In this document: positions 51,759 to 59,924 of the stretch, in pieces
Layout: every line of letters starts with the position of its first letter
Position numbering within the stretch: the stretch's first letter is position 1
Assembly (NCBI RefSeq): GCF_005860765.1
Contig: NZ_VCEI01000028.1
Span: 310,001 to 374,000, forward strand
Direction: 5' to 3'
DNA length: 64,000 nucleotides
Source of the DNA: Dyadobacter sediminis
GTDB taxonomy: Bacteria > Bacteroidota > Bacteroidia > Cytophagales > Spirosomataceae
Notes under the pieces: generated by a model
What the model saw: the letters and a program-made list of their open reading frames with translations, nothing else
Database searches by the model: none
Told to the model about the DNA's origin: nothing
Position numbers and translations under genes: made by a program

Positions 51759-52307
51759 ATGAAACAAAGTTGGATCGAACTAATAAAAGGAGATATTACA
51801 CAGCTGCATGTTGACGCCATTGTGAATGCAGCCAATACCTCATTAATGGGTGGCGGCGGTGTCGATGGTGCCATTCACCGCGCCGGCGGACCAGCGATCC
51901 TGGAAGAGTGCCGCAAGATTGTAGCCAGGCAAGGCGGCTGTAAAACCGGAGACGCGGTTATTACAACCGGCGGCAGCCTGCCTGCAAAATTTGTTATTCA
52001 TACTGTCGGACCGGTATGGAAAGGCGGCAACAGTCAGGAAGCTGAGAAGCTGGCTGACTGCTACCGTAGTTCGTTAAATCTTGCTGTTGAATATCAGTGT
52101 AAAACCATTGCTTTTCCCAATATCAGTACAGGCGTTTACGGCTTTCCGAAAGACAAGGCAGCTGAAATTGCTGTAAAAGCTGTTTCTGAGTTTATTTCAG
52201 AAACAGACGAAATCCATAAAGTAACGTTCGTCTGTTTTGATCAGGAAAACTTTCTTTATTTAAGCAACTTTCAGGAAGTCAGGAGACAAATTGATTCCGG
52301 TTTGTGA
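51759..52307 (+). CDS. ymdB: Macro-domain O-acetyl-ADP-ribose deacetylase
   Basis: Hydrolyses O-acetyl-ADP-ribose or removes ADP-ribose from targets. The macro-domain landmarks are complete: [20 protein letters not shown], the [14 protein letters not shown] loop, [20 protein letters not shown], and the phosphate-binding [18 protein letters not shown]. The ATG at 51759 gives about 182 residues, the YmdB length; a TTG at 51726 and a GTG at 51753 are alternatives. It is 209 bases from the divergent glycosidase start and followed by an opposite small gene. Confident family call; the physiological substrate is unknown. Confidence 0.9.
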   Translation: MKQSWIELIKGDITQLHVDAIVNAANTSLMGGGGVDGAIHRAGGPAILEECRKIVARQGGCKTGDAVITTGGSLPAKFVIHTVGPVWKGGNSQEAEKLADCYRSSLNLAVEYQCKTIAFPNISTGVYGFPKDKAAEIAVKAVSEFISETDEIHKVTFVCFDQENFLYLSNFQEVRRQIDSGL

Positions 52308-52319
52308 ACAGTCGACTGT

Positions 52320-52586
52320 TTACAGAAAAGCAGGAATTTCAGGATCGCCTCCGGGTGTCGGTAAAGGATCAACTTCCGGAACGGAGGGTTCAACCGGCGG
52401 CAGTTCGGGACTGGGTTCTACGGGCGGTGTTTCCGGTTCTCTTTCAAACGGAGGGGTTTCTTCGGGAACATCCGGTGAAGGAACTTCCGGCCTTGGATCA
52501 AAAGGAGGCGTTTCTCGGGGGTCTGTCGGGTCAATTTCATTGGACGGGTCGTTCCTGTATTCGCTAGCAATCTGATAAATATCCAT
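52320..52586 (-). CDS. Small Pro/Glu-rich protein
   Basis: 88 residues beginning MDIYQIASEYRNDPSNEIDP, then about 60 residues rich in Pro, Glu and Asp in short near-repeats (PEVPSPDVPEETPPF, EPETPPVEPSPELPPVEPS), ending GGDPEIPAFL. The opening resembles a structured head; the rest is likely a disordered, extended tail. Similar low-complexity small proteins occur in other Bacteroidota. The opposite strand is also open here (Gly/Ser-rich), but Pro/Glu composition with an ATG and an N-terminal non-repetitive head favours the minus strand. It converges on the macro-domain gene. Confidence 0.55.
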   Translation of the reverse strand: MDIYQIASEYRNDPSNEIDPTDPRETPPFDPRPEVPSPDVPEETPPFEREPETPPVEPSPELPPVEPSVPEVDPLPTPGGDPEIPAFL

Positions 52587-52720
52587 TGTGCCTGATGTAT
52601 TTTAATTATTAATGATGATTCTGTCCCTAAAACAATTATGCCGAGTCGGGTTTATAAAGACAAGCTTTTCATATAGGGAATTCCAGATTCTTTCCAGTTT
52701 GTTAAGCTAATTTGCAGGCT

Positions 52721-53398
52721 ATGAAAATACTGATTATTGAAGACGAGACGGAATTGTCCGATGTGATCCGCGAATCGCTGGAAATGGAGCATTTTCTGGT
52801 GGAATCCGCAGAAGATTACAGATCGGCACTGGATAAAATCATTTCGTTCCATTACGACTGCATTCTGCTCGATATTATGCTTCCGGGCGGCAGCGGGCTG
52901 GATTTGCTGCAGGAACTCAAAGATCTTGACAAATCGGACAACGTCATCATTATTTCGGCTAAAGATTCGCTGGATGACAAGCTGAAAGGCCTGAATCTGG
53001 GCGCTGACGATTATCTGACCAAACCTTTTCACATTGCGGAACTTACGGCAAGAGTAAAATCGGTGCTGAGGAGAAAGTCTTTTGAGGGAAAAAACTTCAT
53101 CGAACTTTCCAATCTCAAACTGGACGCTGGGGAAAGAACTTTACAAATTGACAATCAGCCAATTCCTCTGAACCGAAAAGAGTTTGACATCCTGATGTAC
53201 ATGATTGTGAACAAAAGCCGCCTTGTAAACAAAACGGCTCTTGCCGAGCACGTCTGGGGTGATCATATGGACGAAGCGGACGATTATGAATTTATTTATT
53301 CGCAAATCAAAAACCTCAGAAAGAAACTCAAGGAAAACAACGCAGGCGTAGAAATACAGGCTGTATACGGGATCGGCTATAAACTTGTTCAGCTGTGA
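52721..53398 (+). CDS. OmpR-family response regulator
   Basis: A 225-residue response regulator with receiver domain (about 1-120; acidic pair in IIEDETE, phospho-Asp51 in CILLDIMLPGGSG, Lys in DDYLTKPFH) and a winged-helix output domain (about 127-225; KEFDILMYMIVNKSRLVNKT, ending VYGIGYKLVQL). The ATG at 52721 is preferred over a TTG three codons earlier. Its stop overlaps the GTG of the histidine kinase downstream (GTGA), so the pair is translationally coupled. Signal and targets are unknown. Confidence 0.93.
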   Translation: MKILIIEDETELSDVIRESLEMEHFLVESAEDYRSALDKIISFHYDCILLDIMLPGGSGLDLLQELKDLDKSDNVIIISAKDSLDDKLKGLNLGADDYLTKPFHIAELTARVKSVLRRKSFEGKNFIELSNLKLDAGERTLQIDNQPIPLNRKEFDILMYMIVNKSRLVNKTALAEHVWGDHMDEADDYEFIYSQIKNLRKKLKENNAGVEIQAVYGIGYKLVQL

Positions 53399-54663
53399 AT
53401 CTGCTCAATTATACACTTCGTTATCTGGCGTTTGCCCTGTTTGGCATCATCAGCGTCTGGGCCGTCCTGTTTTATATCAATATGCTGGACGAAGTTTACG
53501 ACAGTCTGGACGACGGGCTGGACAATTACAAGTTGCTGATTCTGGAAAAGGTCAATGAAGATCCCGCGACTTTATCCAGAACGGACTTCGGCGAAGCCAA
53601 TTATGAAATCCGGGAAATTTCCAGCATCCAGGCATTTCAGGAAAAGGATTCCTACCGCGACACGCTCATGTATATGATGAACGAAAAGGATCTTGAGCCC
53701 GTGCGCATGCTGACGACGGACTTCAAATATAAAGACCGTTTCTACGAGCTTAAAATCATTTCTTCCATGGTGGAGGAAGATGACCTGATTGAAGATCTGT
53801 TTTTTGCGCTGATATGGCTGTATGTGGCGCTGATTGTGAGTATTCTGGTTGTCAATAATTTTCTGCTGAAAAAAGTATGGAAACCATTCTATCATTTGCT
53901 TGAACAACTGAAGCATTTTCAGCTTGGAAAAGGCGAGCCGGTAAAAACGGCAGATACGGACGTAAAAGAGTTTAGAGAATTAAATTCCGCAGTGACTTCA
54001 CTGGTTCTGCATACGCTGGAAACTTACAACAGCCAGAAACAATTCATTGAAAATGCCTCGCACGAACTTCAGACGCCCGTTGCAATCAGTATCAACAAAC
54101 TGGAAATGCTTGCTGAAAAAAATGATCTTGGCGAAGCGGGTCTGGAAGCTGTCGGACAGGTGATCCAGACGCTGGAAAGGCTTACACGGCTGAACAAATC
54201 GTTGCTGCTGCTTTCCAAAATAGAAAACCGTCAGTTTCCGGAAACTGAAAATGTTTCTGTAAATGATTTGGCTGCACAACTGACAAATGAGTTTGCGGAT
54301 TTTGCCGAGTACAAAGATATAACCATCAAACTTTATGAAAACAGCCGGCTGAGCGTATCCATGCAAAAGGATCTGGCGGCGATACTTTTATCCAATCTTC
54401 TTAAAAATGCCATTGTCCATAATTACTCACACGGAAGTGTAAACATTTACATTGAAAAGGATCATTTCAGCATTTCAAATTCGGGAAATCCGGAAGCGCT
54501 GGACAAAGACAAAATCTTCCGGCGTTTTCATAAAAGCAATTCAGGTAAAAACAATACAGGATTAGGCCTGGCGATTGTAAAGGCCATTGCGGATCTGTAC
54601 GGATTTGGAATAGAATATGTGTTTGACAATATGCATACGATTAAAATCCATGTTGAAGGTTAG
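53395..54663 (+). CDS. Two-component sensor histidine kinase (HisKA)
   Basis: A 422-residue membrane kinase starting at a GTG that overlaps the response regulator stop. Two helices (about 8-28 and 134-157) enclose a periplasmic sensor of about 105 acidic residues. The HisKA domain has His223 in FIENASHELQTPVAISINKL. The catalytic domain shows NLLKNAIVHN, a compact GNPEALDKDKIFRRFHKS segment and NTGLGLAIVKAIADLYGF. The periplasmic domain is Asp/Glu-rich (DEVYDSLDDGLDNYK), which may mean a metal or cationic ligand, but that is speculation. Coupled to the preceding OmpR-type regulator. Confidence 0.92.
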   Translation: MNLLNYTLRYLAFALFGIISVWAVLFYINMLDEVYDSLDDGLDNYKLLILEKVNEDPATLSRTDFGEANYEIREISSIQAFQEKDSYRDTLMYMMNEKDLEPVRMLTTDFKYKDRFYELKIISSMVEEDDLIEDLFFALIWLYVALIVSILVVNNFLLKKVWKPFYHLLEQLKHFQLGKGEPVKTADTDVKEFRELNSAVTSLVLHTLETYNSQKQFIENASHELQTPVAISINKLEMLAEKNDLGEAGLEAVGQVIQTLERLTRLNKSLLLLSKIENRQFPETENVSVNDLAAQLTNEFADFAEYKDITIKLYENSRLSVSMQKDLAAILLSNLLKNAIVHNYSHGSVNIYIEKDHFSISNSGNPEALDKDKIFRRFHKSNSGKNNTGLGLAIVKAIADLYGFGIEYVFDNMHTIKIHVEG

Positions 54664-54757
54664 CGCATTTCTTTTGTCTAAGCCATTTTAGGGGAGAAAT
54701 AAGCTGTGAAAAGCGTCATCCGCAGACTGAACTGCTGGCAATGATGGCATTGTTTTT

Positions 54758-55567
54758 ATGACGTATACTGAAAAGAACTATTTGGATATGAAAGCACTTA
54801 CAAATGAAGGCCAGCAACTTGTGGAAGACATTGCGGCTAAATATAACCTGCAGGCAGCAACAGTTGAATCTTTGTTAAATGCTGTTATCAGCGGAAATGG
54901 TACCATGGCACAGTTTAACATTCCTGAACTGGGCGGATCGGGCCAGTGGATGAAAGGCGGAATGACTATGGTCGGAGATATGTTCAACAATTCGCTTCGG
55001 ACTACCGTTGACAAGCTTTGCAGCGAACTTTCAAATCTGGTCAGTACCAAATTGTTGTTTGAAGAAACAGCTGAAATGCCGGAAAAAAAGCAGCAGGCCG
55101 GCAGCGGATTTTCCGCAGATTCCGGCAGTTCATGGCCTTCCATTTTCGGAAGTCCGACTTCCAGCGGTTCACAGAACGATTTCAGATACGCTTATTTTGC
55201 AAGAGTAAAGCGTCTGGTGATAGAAGAAAACGGCAAGCGTACTATTTATGATACCAAACATCACGATATTACAGGCATTTCACAGCAGCAGGGAAGCGTA
55301 AATTCGTACAAGTTTACAAGTCAGGACGGACCGGTTGATCTGAGCAGCCTGACAATTATTTCCGAGCCTTCGGTACAAACGCAGCCAACGCCTGAAATTG
55401 CATACGATGTTACTTCAACGGCTGACCTGAGCACGGAAAATCATGGACATAACCCGCAGGATATTATTATGGCTACGATTGAAAAAGTAAACATGCTTTT
55501 TGAAAAAGGCCAGATAACGGAAGCAGAATTTAAAGCTAAGAAACAGGAGTTGCTGGAGAAATTGTGA
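54758..55567 (+). CDS. SHOCT-domain protein
   Basis: 269 residues, cytoplasmic by appearance. The first 125 residues hold a folded, mostly helical part (EGQQLVEDIAAKYNLQAATV, DMFNNSLRTTVDKLCSELSN). A linker rich in Ser and Gly follows (GSGFSADSGSSWPSIFGSP). At about 155-205 lies a beta segment. The C-terminal 34 residues form a SHOCT motif (KVNMLFEKGQITEAEFKAKK), a short oligomerisation domain. The ATG at 54758 is used; one at 54788 is possible. Family members often carry a membrane-sensing or bacteriocidal-like fusion, but nothing specific is visible here. It ends two bases before a MITE-like element. Confidence 0.72.
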   Translation: MTYTEKNYLDMKALTNEGQQLVEDIAAKYNLQAATVESLLNAVISGNGTMAQFNIPELGGSGQWMKGGMTMVGDMFNNSLRTTVDKLCSELSNLVSTKLLFEETAEMPEKKQQAGSGFSADSGSSWPSIFGSPTSSGSQNDFRYAYFARVKRLVIEENGKRTIYDTKHHDITGISQQQGSVNSYKFTSQDGPVDLSSLTIISEPSVQTQPTPEIAYDVTSTADLSTENHGHNPQDIIMATIEKVNMLFEKGQITEAEFKAKKQELLEKL

Positions 55568-55569
55568 TA

Positions 55570-55761
55570 AGCTGTTAGCTATTAGCTTTTAGCTATTAGC
55601 ATTTGGATACATAACTGTTGGCTGATTGCTAACTGATTTATAAAAAGATATTTATATGAAACCAGCTACAAGCCTGAAAGTAAATCTCAAATCAGATAAC
55701 AGCCAAGCACTTCATTGCCAACAACTAAAAGCTAATAGCCAATCGCTAATAGCCAACAGCT
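55570..55761. repeat. 192-bp MITE-like element with long imperfect inverted repeats (copy C of the repeat family)
   Basis: The left arm begins AGCTGTTAGCTATTAGC and, read inwards, reaches GGCTGATTGCTAACTGATTT. The reverse complement of the right arm begins AGCTGTTGGCTATTAGCG and reaches GGCTGTTATCTGATTT. So the arms are similar over roughly 75 bases with mismatches and short gaps, around a short AT-rich centre. Both arms contain the GCTAATAGC/GCTAAAAGC units found at copies A and B. No coding frame of note. It lies between the SHOCT gene stop and the mscS leader. Confidence 0.72.
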
Positions 55762-55781
55762 ATACAGATATTCAGTAAAAA

Positions 55782-55827
55782 TTCAGCAATTTTGAAGTCT
55801 GATTTTTATCAGATTAAAATTGCTGAA
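55782..55827 (+). promoter_or_regulatory. Strong leader hairpin touching the mscS start codon
   Basis: TTCAGCAATTTT (55782-55793) pairs with AAAATTGCTGAA (55816-55827), and inside it TCTGAT (55798-55803) pairs with ATCAGA (55808-55813) across a TTTT loop; an internal bulge of 4 and 2 bases separates the two stems. The last paired base is directly before the ATG at 55828. Confidence 0.65.
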
Positions 55828-56694
55828 ATGATTTTATTACAAATCTCAAAATTTATACAGCCGGTTGCCGTCAAGCTGGAAAGCTGGGCTTATGCAAGTA
55901 TCAGATTTGTTCCGAACCTGATTATTGCCGTTATCATTCTGGTTGTTTTCCGGTACTTGTCGCATTACGGCAGCCGGATTACAGAAAAGACACTGACGCG
56001 AGCTTCACAGAATATCGCACTTGTAAGTCTGATTTCAGCGCTGACCAAAATAACAATTATTACAACCGGTTTGTTCTTTGCACTCGGTATGCTCGGGCTG
56101 GACAAAACGGTAACGTCCCTGCTGGCAGGTGCCGGCGTACTGGCACTTGCGCTCGGTTTTGCTTTTCAGGATCTGACAACGAATTTTATTTCCGGTGCTT
56201 TTATCGCCATTCAGCGCCCGATCAAAGTCGGTGACGTTATCGAAACCAACGGATTTACGGGCAAGGTTTTATCCATCGGACTGCGTTCCGTGAAGATGGA
56301 CAATTTTGCAGGACAGCATGTGGAATTGCCGAGTAAAGATATTTTCCAGAAACCGATTGTAAACTTTACTTATTCCGGTGAGCGCAGGATACAGCTTCTT
56401 TGCAGCGTTGCCAACAATGAAAATCTGAATTTTGTAGAAGGTCTGGTGCTTTCTGTTATCAACAGCCTTGATTTCCTCCAAAAGCAAAAACCGGTAGAAC
56501 TGAATTTTACTAAATTCGGTGACAATGGAATTGAATTTGAAGTATTCTTCTGGATTGATCAGAGCAAAGCAGGGCCGGGACCGGCAAAAAGTGCGGCCAT
56601 AAAAGCTGTGAAGAAAGCCTTTGATGAAAACAACATTGCGATTCCGTTACAAAAGCGAGGCCCGGAACCGCCGCAGACAAAAGATCAGGCATAA
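55828..56694 (+). CDS. mscS: Small-conductance mechanosensitive channel (MscS family)
   Basis: Opens under membrane tension to release solutes on osmotic downshock. 288 residues from the ATG at 55828. Transmembrane helices at about 24-46 and 66-90 and the pore helix with SLLAGAGVLALALGFAFQDL (TM3, glycine/alanine-rich) are clear, followed by the MscS beta domain (GAFIAIQRPIKVGDVIETNG, then MDNFAGQHVELPSKDIF). The C-terminal alpha-beta domain ends SAAIKAVKKAFDENNIAIP. A TTG at 55792 would extend it into the leader hairpin and is not favoured. It shares a two-way terminator with ahcY. Confidence 0.92.
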   Translation: MILLQISKFIQPVAVKLESWAYASIRFVPNLIIAVIILVVFRYLSHYGSRITEKTLTRASQNIALVSLISALTKITIITTGLFFALGMLGLDKTVTSLLAGAGVLALALGFAFQDLTTNFISGAFIAIQRPIKVGDVIETNGFTGKVLSIGLRSVKMDNFAGQHVELPSKDIFQKPIVNFTYSGERRIQLLCSVANNENLNFVEGLVLSVINSLDFLQKQKPVELNFTKFGDNGIEFEVFFWIDQSKAGPGPAKSAAIKAVKKAFDENNIAIPLQKRGPEPPQTKDQA

Positions 56695-56730
56695 AAAAAG
56701 GCTTGCCGGAGAAATCCGGCAAGCCTTTTT
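56695..56730. terminator. Bidirectional terminator between mscS and ahcY
   Basis: A perfect 16-bp stem AAAAAGGCTTGCCGGA / TCCGGCAAGCCTTTTT with a GAAA loop lies directly after the mscS stop and 12 bases from the ahcY stop. A-run and T-run flank it on both strands, so it can end both convergent transcripts. Confidence 0.9.
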
Positions 56731-56742
56731 CAAAAGCATATA

Positions 56743-58059
56743 TTAATAACGGTATGTTTCCGATTTGAAAGGGCCTTCGGTTGAAACGCCGATGTAAGCC
56801 GCTTGTTCGTCAGAAAGTGTTTCCAGTTTTGCGCCAACGTGGGCAAGGTGGAAAGCAGCTACTCTTTCGTCCAGCGCTTTTGGAAGTACATATACTTTTT
56901 TCTCGTATGCAGCCGTGTTTGTCCACAGTTCAATCTGGGCAAGTGTCTGGTTTGAGAAAGAGCATGACATTACAAACGATGGGTGGCCCATTGCACAGCC
57001 CAGGTTTACAAGACGGCCTTCTGCAAGTACAATAATGTCTTTGCCTTCCACCGAGTAAATATCAACCTGCGGTTTGATCTGCGATTTGGTATGGCCGTAT
57101 GATTTGTTAAGCCAGGCCATATCGATTTCGTTATCAAAGTGGCCGATGTTACAAACAACGGCTTTGTCACGCATTTTCAGGAAGTGACGGTCTGTGATGA
57201 TCTTGTAGTTTCCGGTTGCAGTAACGAAAATGTTCGCACGTTCCGCAGCTTCGTCCATTGTTACAACTTCAAAGCCGTCCATCGCAGCCTGAAGCGCACA
57301 GATCGGATCGATTTCAGTAACCAGAACCCGGCAGCCCGCACCGCGAAGCGATTCGGCAGAACCTTTGCCAACGTCTCCGTAACCGGCTACAACGGCAACT
57401 TTACCGGCTAGCATCAAATCCGTAGCACGGCGGATGGAATCCACAAGCGATTCGCGGCAGCCGTACTTGTTATCGAATTTGGATTTGGTAACCGAATCAT
57501 TTACGTTGATGGCAGGCAAGTGAAGTGTTCCGTTCTTCAGGCGGTCGTACAAACGAAGTACGCCTGTTGTCGTTTCCTCGGAAAGTCCTTTGATGCCGGC
57601 GATCAGCTCAGGGTATTCGTCAAAAACCATATTGGTAAGGTCTCCGCCGTCGTCCAGAATCATGTTCAAAGGCTTGCGTTCTTCACCAAAGAAAAGTGTT
57701 TGTTCTATGCACCAGTTAAATTCTTCTTCATTCATACCTTTCCACGCATAAACCGGAATGCCAGATGCAGCAATAGCAGCTGCTGCGTGATCCTGCGTAG
57801 AAAATATATTGCATGATGACCATGTAACCTCCGCACCAAGGGCAGTAAGCGTTTCGATCAGCACTGCAGTCTGGATCGTCATGTGAAGACAACCGGCAAC
57901 ACGTGCACCTGCAAGCGGCTGGGACGGGCCATATTCAGCGCGGATAGCCATCAAACCCGGCATTTCAGCTTCTGCCAGTGTAATTTCTTTACGGCCCCAT
58001 TCGGCCAGCGAGATGTCTTTTACCTTGTAAGGAATGTACGTTTCTGTTGACGTTGCCAT
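56743..58059 (-). CDS. ahcY: Adenosylhomocysteinase (S-adenosyl-L-homocysteine hydrolase)
   Basis: Cleaves S-adenosylhomocysteine to adenosine and homocysteine, keeping methyltransferases free of product inhibition. 438 residues, normal for bacteria. Clear blocks: [32 protein letters not shown], the catalytic region [20 protein letters not shown], the NAD-binding [20 protein letters not shown], and the C-terminal [20 protein letters not shown] with the family-typical final YRY. All expected active-site residues (Asp, Glu, Lys, His) seem present. A -7 promoter element lies 36 bases upstream. It ends at a terminator shared with mscS. Confidence 0.97.
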   Translation of the reverse strand: MATSTETYIPYKVKDISLAEWGRKEITLAEAEMPGLMAIRAEYGPSQPLAGARVAGCLHMTIQTAVLIETLTALGAEVTWSSCNIFSTQDHAAAAIAASGIPVYAWKGMNEEEFNWCIEQTLFFGEERKPLNMILDDGGDLTNMVFDEYPELIAGIKGLSEETTTGVLRLYDRLKNGTLHLPAINVNDSVTKSKFDNKYGCRESLVDSIRRATDLMLAGKVAVVAGYGDVGKGSAESLRGAGCRVLVTEIDPICALQAAMDGFEVVTMDEAAERANIFVTATGNYKIITDRHFLKMRDKAVVCNIGHFDNEIDMAWLNKSYGHTKSQIKPQVDIYSVEGKDIIVLAEGRLVNLGCAMGHPSFVMSCSFSNQTLAQIELWTNTAAYEKKVYVLPKALDERVAAFHLAHVGAKLETLSDEQAAYIGVSTEGPFKSETYRY

Positions 58060-58094
58060 TATTTTACAGTTTAGTTAATATCTTTAATTTGATA

Positions 58095-58102
58095 CAAAAT
58101 TA
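58095..58102 (-). promoter_or_regulatory. Candidate -7 promoter element of ahcY
   Basis: TAATTTTG on the minus strand fits TAnnTTTG exactly, 36 bases upstream of the ahcY ATG. No good -33 TTTG element is seen at the right distance. Confidence 0.4.
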
Positions 58103-58403
58103 AGTAGAAAAACCACTGGCCTTAGTAAAAACAGATACAAATTGAGAATAAAGGTCTGAAATCAGATATTTTATCTTGCAGGCATGCCTAATCAGAGATT
58201 TGTCAGTGATGCAAAGGTTTATATTCGTTCCTTTCAGATATTTTGTCTGGCAATTCCGTATAGCATCGGATTTAGGCCGTTTGCCAACGAATTCTGCACA
58301 TGGAATGTTAGCGGTTTTCCATTCTGAAACCAGATTGCATGGATGAGATTGGCCGAGACAGCGGGTTACAGTTGTGAAGTAAAATCGTTTTTGCGGGTAA
58401 ATA
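58103..58403. other. Non-coding stretch between ahcY and the AhpD-like gene
   Basis: About 300 bases with no recognisable gene. A minus-strand open frame of 119 codons crosses it but has no family features, an odd mix of Cys and aromatic residues, and overlaps both the terminator of the AhpD-like gene and the ahcY promoter. No RNA gene is recognised. Confidence 0.55.
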
Positions 58404-58435
58404 AAAAATCCAGACTCTTTGAAGCCTGGATTTTT
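58404..58435 (-). terminator. Intrinsic terminator after the AhpD-like gene
   Basis: AAAAATCCAG at 58404-58413 pairs with CTGGATTTTT at 58426-58435; read on the minus strand it ends in a T-run. It lies 17 bases after the AhpD-like stop. Confidence 0.7.
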
Positions 58436-58451
58436 GCATGCATTCAGAAAA

Positions 58452-59042
58452 CTATACAAGCACGGTAAAGCTCTTGAAAATAGCGCCGACTCTTACGGCA
58501 TCAAATATGCGCGCCTGCGTCCCTCCGTGATTCAGAACCGACTGCTCATGTGAAGTCACGCACATTTCGCAACCGTTAAGCGCCGAAACCACAAGGCTCA
58601 GCAACTCAAAAAATTCCTTTCCCAACACCGGATTGACCATAATGCTCATTTTGATGCCGGCGGGCGCATTGTCATAAAATTCCTTGTGCATGAAATGTCT
58701 GAAACGGTAAAAGACGTTGTTTGCATTCATGAGCGAAACGCATGCAGTCACTTCTGCAATCTCTTTTTCATCTGCGCCTTCACTGGCTGCAAGTTCTTCG
58801 ATGGCTGTAATCAGCGCCGTATTTTTCTCGTTTACTGCAACGGCAAGCGCAATCAATAACGCCTCTTTGCGGTTCAGCGTCTGCGATTTCAGAACATTGC
58901 CGACATTGATTTTAAGATCTTTAAGATAACGGTGATCCAAAGCGGCCAGTTTATTGATCAGCACGCTTTCAAAATCAGCCGGAAGATTGATTTCTTTATA
59001 CAGCGAATCTTTTGTATTTCCTGTTGATGTAAATGGATACAT
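58452..59042 (-). CDS. ahpD: AhpD-like alkylhydroperoxidase (carboxymuconolactone decarboxylase fold)
   Basis: A 196-residue helical protein starting at ATG 59042. The redox motif Cys158-x-x-Cys161 with His165 (NGCEMCVTSHEQSVL) matches AhpD of Mycobacterium, where it passes electrons from lipoamide to AhpC. Further conserved residues include the FRHFMHKEFYDN helix. It follows an ahpC of the same partner type by 112 bases on the same strand; that pairing strongly supports the call. A long open frame upstream of 59042 is not used because it has no family homology and overlaps the intergenic hairpin. Confidence 0.88.
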   Translation of the reverse strand: MYPFTSTGNTKDSLYKEINLPADFESVLINKLAALDHRYLKDLKINVGNVLKSQTLNRKEALLIALAVAVNEKNTALITAIEELAASEGADEKEIAEVTACVSLMNANNVFYRFRHFMHKEFYDNAPAGIKMSIMVNPVLGKEFFELLSLVVSALNGCEMCVTSHEQSVLNHGGTQARIFDAVRVGAIFKSFTVLV

Positions 59043-59090
59043 GATGTTTTTGGATTGAAAGAGGCCGGATTCCTCTGGTGATAAATGAAA

Positions 59091-59138
59091 ACAGTTCACA
59101 GTTGGAAGCGCAAAAGGTGGCTGCCTGCTGTGAACTGT
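59091..59138 (-). promoter_or_regulatory. Inverted repeat between ahpC and ahpD
   Basis: ACAGTTCACAG (59091-59101) and CTGTGAACTGT (59128-59138) form a perfect 11-bp stem with a 26-base loop in the 112-base gap. With no T-run, it may be an mRNA-stabilising or attenuating structure that sets the ahpC:ahpD ratio. Confidence 0.5.
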
Positions 59139-59154
59139 ACTTAAGTAACTTGGA

Positions 59155-59706
59155 TTAAGCGATGGTCGCTTCTCCTTTTTGCCAGTTGCAAGGGCAAAGT
59201 TCGTCAGTTTGCAAAGCATCCAGCACGCGGATCACTTCGGATACGTTACGTCCTACTGAAAGGTCGTTAACGCTGACCCAGCGAACGATTCCTTGCGGAT
59301 CAACGATGTATGTTACGCGGTAGGCAACTTTTTCATTGGCTTCCAGAATGCCCAGTTCTTCAGCAAGTGACTTGGATGTATCGGCAAGCATCGGGAAATG
59401 AAGATTGCGAAGATCGTCGTGGTTCTTGCGCCATGCAAGGTGAACAAATTCGCTGTCCGTAGAAGCACCGATCAGGATGGCGTCGCGGTCTGCAAAATCT
59501 TCATTGTGTTTGTTAAACTCGGCAATTTCAGTCGGGCATACAAAAGTAAAGTCTTTCGGCCACCAGAACATCACCATCCATTTGCCGGCATTTTTGTGGT
59601 CTTCCGAAGTAATGTCGTAGAATTCATTTCCTTTTTCAAGAGAAACAACAGATGTTTTTTTGAACTCCGGGAATGTTGATCCCACTGACAATAATCTATT
59701 AGCCAT
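59155..59706 (-). CDS. ahpC: Peroxiredoxin AhpC, AhpD-dependent type
   Basis: Reduces hydrogen peroxide, organic peroxides and peroxynitrite. 183 residues; the peroxidatic Cys57 is in FTFVCPTEIAEF, and the C-terminus has Cys171 and Cys173 in DELCPCNWQKGEATIA. This three-cysteine arrangement is the mycobacterial AhpC type that is recharged through AhpD instead of AhpF, consistent with the AhpD-like gene downstream. A well-formed promoter precedes it. No OxyR-type site was looked for exhaustively; the promoter region holds no obvious palindrome. Confidence 0.95.
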   Translation of the reverse strand: MANRLLSVGSTFPEFKKTSVVSLEKGNEFYDITSEDHKNAGKWMVMFWWPKDFTFVCPTEIAEFNKHNEDFADRDAILIGASTDSEFVHLAWRKNHDDLRNLHFPMLADTSKSLAEELGILEANEKVAYRVTYIVDPQGIVRWVSVNDLSVGRNVSEVIRVLDALQTDELCPCNWQKGEATIA

Positions 59707-59745
59707 GATTGCTCGTTTGTTTATTATTTGTACTTTTTAATGTTA

Positions 59746-59776
59746 CAAACTTACAGGCGCAGGCAATGCAAGGCAA
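59746..59776 (-). promoter_or_regulatory. Promoter of the ahpC-ahpD operon
   Basis: Read on the minus strand: TTG, 20 bases, TAAGTTTG, an exact match to the Bacteroidota -33/-7 pattern (TTTG / TAnnTTTG, -33 partly). It lies 40 bases upstream of the ahpC start. Confidence 0.55.
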
Positions 59777-59924
59777 CTCACACGATGGTACTTTGTCAGG
59801 AAAGAGTTGTTTAAATTAAATTAATTTGGTTTTGCTTATATAAATCCGGATGTTATCAATTTTTTCAATACGTATATAAATTTTTGTAATATAATTATAC
59901 TAATATTTACTTAAATAATAAATG

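Noticed and set aside
52291..52575. Plus-strand Gly/Ser-rich open frames opposite the Pro/Glu-rich protein
   Set aside because: Low-complexity products of the complementary strand; the minus-strand protein has an ATG and a non-repetitive N-terminal head.
58100..58459. Minus-strand 119-residue open frame between ahcY and the AhpD-like gene
   Set aside because: No family features, odd composition, and it overlaps a terminator and the ahcY promoter element.
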